Shown here piece after piece: positions 59,769 to 64,000 of a stretch of DNA of 64,000 bases. The number at the start of each line of letters is the position of its first letter. Position 1 is the stretch's first letter. Under the pieces are notes generated by a model, which saw only the letters and a list, made by a program, of their open reading frames with translations, did not search any database and was not told the origin of the DNA. The position numbers and the translations under genes are program-made. Where the stretch lies: NCBI GenBank assembly GCA_020631735.1, contig CM036223.1:7354191-7418190 (forward strand), given 5' to 3'. Source of the stretch: Saccharum officinarum. Lineage: Eukaryota; Streptophyta; Magnoliopsida; Poales; Poaceae.

Positions 59769-62700
59769 TGTGGCAGACCGCCTAAATTATATGGCCCACA
59801 TACACCTGTCATTGTCGTAAAGACCTCTAACTGTTATGCATGGAAACCAGATAATTCCGGTAATCTATCGGGTGTCCTCGGGGAACCCCGAATCATCCAT
59901 ATTTTACAACTCATACATGATCAACAATGAAGTTGCCACAACATTACAACACTTATTACAAAAATAACTTACATCGGAGTGCGGAAGTCTTGTAACATTA
60001 GTTTACAAAACATATTTAAGTAAAACTTAACTTTAGATTAAAAAGGTGAATAGAACAATAGAAGCAAATTAGAAGAAGCACCTAAGGTAGAGGAGACATC
60101 TAGATCATGTCGAGCCCACCGACATAACCTTGATTAGCAGCACAAGTCAGAACCTGCAACGGGGGTTAAAAAACCCTGAGTACTGAATGGTACTCCGCAT
60201 GACTTACCCGACGAAAATAAAAGACTCTAAGGATATGCAAGCTTACGGTGTACAAGGAGGGTTTAATAAGAATCAAGAATGGTTTTAGCATAAAAGCTTA
60301 CTAAAGATTTATCCTTACTTTCAATGTTTTAGCTCAAGTTAAATTATTATAAGTCTCATGTTTGCACCTGATCTAGATCATTCACTTCTTTAACCAACAC
60401 TTCTCATGATCATAAGTACCATTGTTTCATTGATTAACTACGATGCAGGGCAGAGAGTCGAGTCTCCTTCTCTGAGAAGCAACGACGATTCGAATCGATT
60501 AAACCCAGCTGGGGATTCCCAACCACACGACATATGCAGGTCCTAGACCTACATATATCAATCTTCACTCGGATCCTCCAAAATAGGAATGGGTTCGCGC
60601 CACCCGAGAGCACAGTACTCCACCGCCCCACTGTCAACCTAGATGCTTCCGTCCATCTCAGATCCGTAGGGTGGGTACACGCTACTCTCGCCATCTCTCC
60701 ACTCTCAGTACGCGGTTGTCCTTTCCCATAATGGAATAGCCGAGATATCAGGCTTACCAGAGTATGTGGGCCAGTACTACAAAGTCTCGACCACAAGCAG
60801 GCCTACAACGAATGGTCCTTAATCGACTAAGATAGGACAAGCACGACCAGTCAACCCTATCGACTTAACCACCAGAGACACATCCCATGTCCTGTCCGAC
60901 CTCCATTTAACCATTATTTCATGTTAAACTTTCAAGTCATAATAGAGGTATAAATCATTGTGAATGATGAACCCATCATTCGAACCTATCTTCCTAAGCA
61001 TGGCTAAGCATTACTAGTTTATATCTATTAAAGGGTGACAAAGAAATGTATTGAAATATCAAGATACTCATGCAGCCACATGTTTCAAATTTAACCGCTA
61101 TAACTTAATGCACATTTTATAGGACTCAAGTGATAAAAGCATTTATAAACATCAAGGAAGGGTTCTATGCTCCGGGGCTTGCCTGTGTTGTAGAAAAGGT
61201 TAGTTCCATAGAGAGAGACCACGGAGTTAGACTTGGCATCAACACCACAAATGGATGGACCTTCTCCGAAGATTGATCAACACGAACCTTCTCGCTCACG
61301 TTTGCACTACACGTAGATAAATGATGTATGCTTTAGCATGATGGAATGCATAACATGATGCATAGAGGTGCATTGGTGATAACATAACAAGATTAACTTG
61401 AGTACAACTTTACTTCATGGTATAGCTAAATTTAGTTCTCACAAAACAAGTTTTAGTTGTTACTAAACAAGTTTATTAGTTGTTTATCATAAACGAATTA
61501 CTTAACATGAACCAACAAGGTTTTGACATAAAAAGCATCTACAAAACTTAACCTTTTTACCCAAGAAGTTACATACAAGAGATAGTCACAATATACATAC
61601 ATGCATCCACTAATGAAAGGCTTAATTAAACTAAAAAGCATTTTTAGTTTTTATTATCATAAGTGGATCATGAGCACATCACACAAGTAACTAAGTTGCC
61701 ATAGATCAGCAGAGGTGAAAGTGTTCCATGGTCTTAATTCAATCCAAAGATCACTCAAATCATTTTATGATTAGCCTTAATTACCATGGGTTAATTAATT
61801 AATTAATTAAGCATATAAAAGGAGATATAATTAAACATGGTCAAATTAATCCTAAACTTTTTGTGAAGGTTTATATTAGCATAAAATAGATACACAAAAA
61901 GTTTCATAAGCATTGGATATTTATTTAAGCCTACAAAAATCATGGAACATGCATTTGTTAATTAAAAGAGGTATTTTTATCTCATGCCAAAACTATCCAT
62001 TTTCTAGGTTTCATATTTTTCCTAGATAGACATCATCATCAAGAAGCTACAAATTTTTTTTATATAATTTTAGGAGCTCTAATTATTTTACTATGAATTA
62101 AACAAATTTCAGTATTAAAAAGTATTTTCTGGAAAAAGGAAAAATCATTTTCTCTCTTCTGCTGCCACTGACATCTCGGCCCCACTGGTCAGCCTCTGCT
62201 CCAGCGCTGACCACGGCGGCAACGACTTTGACCGGCCAGAGCTCGCCGGCGGCGAGGTCTATGGCGGCGCGGATTGCGCCTATAGCTTCACTGCTAGCTC
62301 ACGCATCCCCTAGGATAACCGGTTGAACGGGCGAAGCACGGCAGTAGGCACGGCGGCGGCCATGGCGGCTCGGCATAGCTCCGACAAGGCGGAGATGGCA
62401 AACGGAGGCTTCTCCGGCCACGGCAAGGGCACCAAAAGCTTCGCTACACTCTGGCAAACACAAACCACAAGCTAATCGAACCGAAAACGGCTCCTAACGT
62501 GCATGGCCACGCACGCGGCGGCAAACAGAGCAGAGCTCGCCGGCGGGCACGCGGACCGACGTCCACGGCGTGGTAGCGACTAAACGGGCGGCATGGGTGT
62601 GATCAGTGGCTCACCACGATGCTCGGACGCTAGCAGGTTGAAGGCGAAGCCGACCGGGGAGCTCTGGCCACGGCGCGACCGACCTCGGCGGCGCGCTGGC

Positions 62701-63485
62701 TGTGCGCGAGGAAGACGGCGGCACGCGGGCGGCGCAGGCACGGCAAGGCTAGGCGAGTGGATGCAGCGCGTGTGCAAGGACGAGGCGAACTCAACGGTGC
62801 GCTCAATTTGGCCTGGGGTGGCTAGATGGCGGTGGCGTGTGCTGGTGGAGCAAAGGTGCTCGGCGGTGGCGGTGGCAGAAAAGAAAGGCACGACAGCCGG
62901 CTCATGGCTTAAATAGGCGAGGACGCAGCTGCTGCGGCCATCCAGCAGCTACGCGGACTCAACACGCGGTCGGCCACACATCCAAGCGCTGGAAACGCCG
63001 AGAAGGACGCCGACGGTGACGAAGCAGGCAAGCTGCTTGCCTGTAGCACTAAAACCACCTCATTCTCCTCTCCTTTTCAAATTACTTAAAAAAATAATCA
63101 TACAGAAACTTCAAAATCTTCCAACATAAAAGTTGTTCAAAATTGAAAAATCTACGACTTTCATTTTTGGACCAACTCCATATTCCAATTAGTTTTGAAA
63201 GTAGGATTTTGAATTTTGAATTTGAGTTTAGGATGAATAAATAATTCATTTACAAACTTGGTATTCAATTAGTGAATAATTACTATTCAAATATCACAAT
63301 CAGTTGTACTATTTCAAAGCACAAATTTTGTACTAATTCATGAAATAAGTAAAACATGGCATATGCAACATTGACATGGTAAAATTGAAACATGGAATAC
63401 ATTTATGACTTAATGCTTAATGATTAAGCTTGATGATGATCATGTTCAAGATTTTTAATTGTTTCTTAACCTCTAGGATGTTACA
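59769..63485 (-). mobile_element. LTR of the solo-LTR family, inverted, about 3.7 kb
   Basis: On the minus strand it starts TGTAACATCC and ends GGTCTGCCACA, the same ends as 39917-57486. Internal landmarks appear in the same order: a GC-rich stretch (62170-63060), 'ggcaagccccgg' near 61175, 'gcggagtac', 'gagtactcagggtt' and 'gttgcaggt' near 60150. The flanks are agcgc and gacga, so no target duplication is visible. No internal retroelement domain is attached within the window. ORFs in the GC-rich part look non-coding. Confidence 0.65.
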
Positions 63486-64000
63486 GACGAGCACGCTTCC
63501 AACGTGTCTCGACCGCAGCACCCCCCCTCTGCCGGCCTCTTGACACGCCGCGTGCCCCGTCCACCGGCCCCCGGCTCGCTCCCGGCCGAACAATATAAAA
63601 CACTTACAACATGAGTGCAACATATCAGACTTAAAACAGATGAAACATTTAGAAACATGCTTCTGCAACATATGTGTGAAACACATGAAACATCTAAAAT
63701 AAAACGCTTGCAACTTGCAACATTAAACCACTTGCTGCAACATAAGACTGAAACATTTAGAAACATACTGTTGCAATATTCAGATAAAAAACCATTGCAA
63801 CATACATCTGAAAATAGATAAAACATTTTGAACAAACGTTTGCAACATGTCTTTAAAAACACTTGCAACATATGCAACATTGGCAATATCCCCGATCTTT
63901 TCTTGCAACATCGAGATGAAACAATTGCAATATGAGCCTACTTTTCATCTCATTTTTTTCATAGAAGAAAGTTTTGGACACAGAGAATGCTCACTTTAAA
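63486..64000. repeat. GC-rich block plus gcaacat/gaaacat repeat, runs off the window
   Basis: A GC-rich 110 bp block is followed from about 63590 to 63935 by 'acaacat', 'gcaacat' and 'gaaacat' units at short intervals, as at 531-1265. The element continues beyond the window end. Confidence 0.55.

Noticed and set aside
62580..63019. ORFs of 60-107 codons near the right end
   Set aside because: GC-rich part of the inverted LTR; low-complexity translation and no support.

Overview
The window is nuclear DNA of a grass, most likely a panicoid/Andropogoneae species. The evidence is the spliced plant gene structure, a plant ATP synthase 6 kDa subunit gene, grass-type Stowaway and Tourist MITEs, and nested Ty1/copia and Ty3/gypsy retrotransposons that make up most of the sequence. 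Nothing prokaryotic, no rRNA and no CRISPR array was seen. The species was not determined.

Three host genes can be supported. (1) A six-exon ACT-domain-repeat gene of the ACR9/ACR10 type lies on the minus strand (3748-6421), with a TATA box near 6585. (2) A plus-strand gene for the mitochondrial F1Fo ATP synthase 6 kDa subunit (CDS 25347-25517) has site II and telo-box promoter motifs. It appears to carry a roughly 9 kb intron in its 3' UTR that has absorbed a copia element and a segmental duplication. (3) A plus-strand class II phospholipase A1 (36461-37676) has a good TATA box but two single-base frameshifts.

The rest is layered transposons. From 1 to 11.2 kb there are intergenic MITEs, including a 545 bp hAT-type MITE with an 8 bp target duplication sitting about 60 bp upstream of the ACR TATA box. 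From 11.2 to 22.4 kb a non-autonomous CACTA-like element contains a 10.2 kb SIRE/Maximus-like copia element (LTRs of about 1.94 kb, TSD ACGCC, coding strand minus). From 26.8 to 32.1 kb a second copia element (LTRs 423/446 bp, TSD AGGAC) lies inside one copy of an intronic duplication. At 37.9-38.5 kb there is a 5'-truncated LINE.

From 39.9 to 57.5 kb lies a solo LTR of about 4.0 kb (TSD CTAGG). It was later split by a 13.5 kb Tat-lineage gypsy element (42274-55816, TSD GTATT). That element has nearly identical LTRs, yet its gag-pol is defective. On the opposite strand it carries a separate gene with its own TATA box, a Transposase_28-like (gypsy-type putative transposase) N-terminal domain, a coiled-coil C-terminal half and four GT-AG introns of 70-78 nt. 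This is the most interesting object in the window.

From 57.5 kb to the end there are three MITEs of one Tourist-like family, a tRNA-derived SINE-like segment, a second LTR of the solo-LTR family in opposite orientation (59769-63485), and a gcaacat/gaaacat degenerate repeat that also occurs near the left end of the window.

All identifications come from reading the sequence and from memory of families. No alignments or database searches were run.
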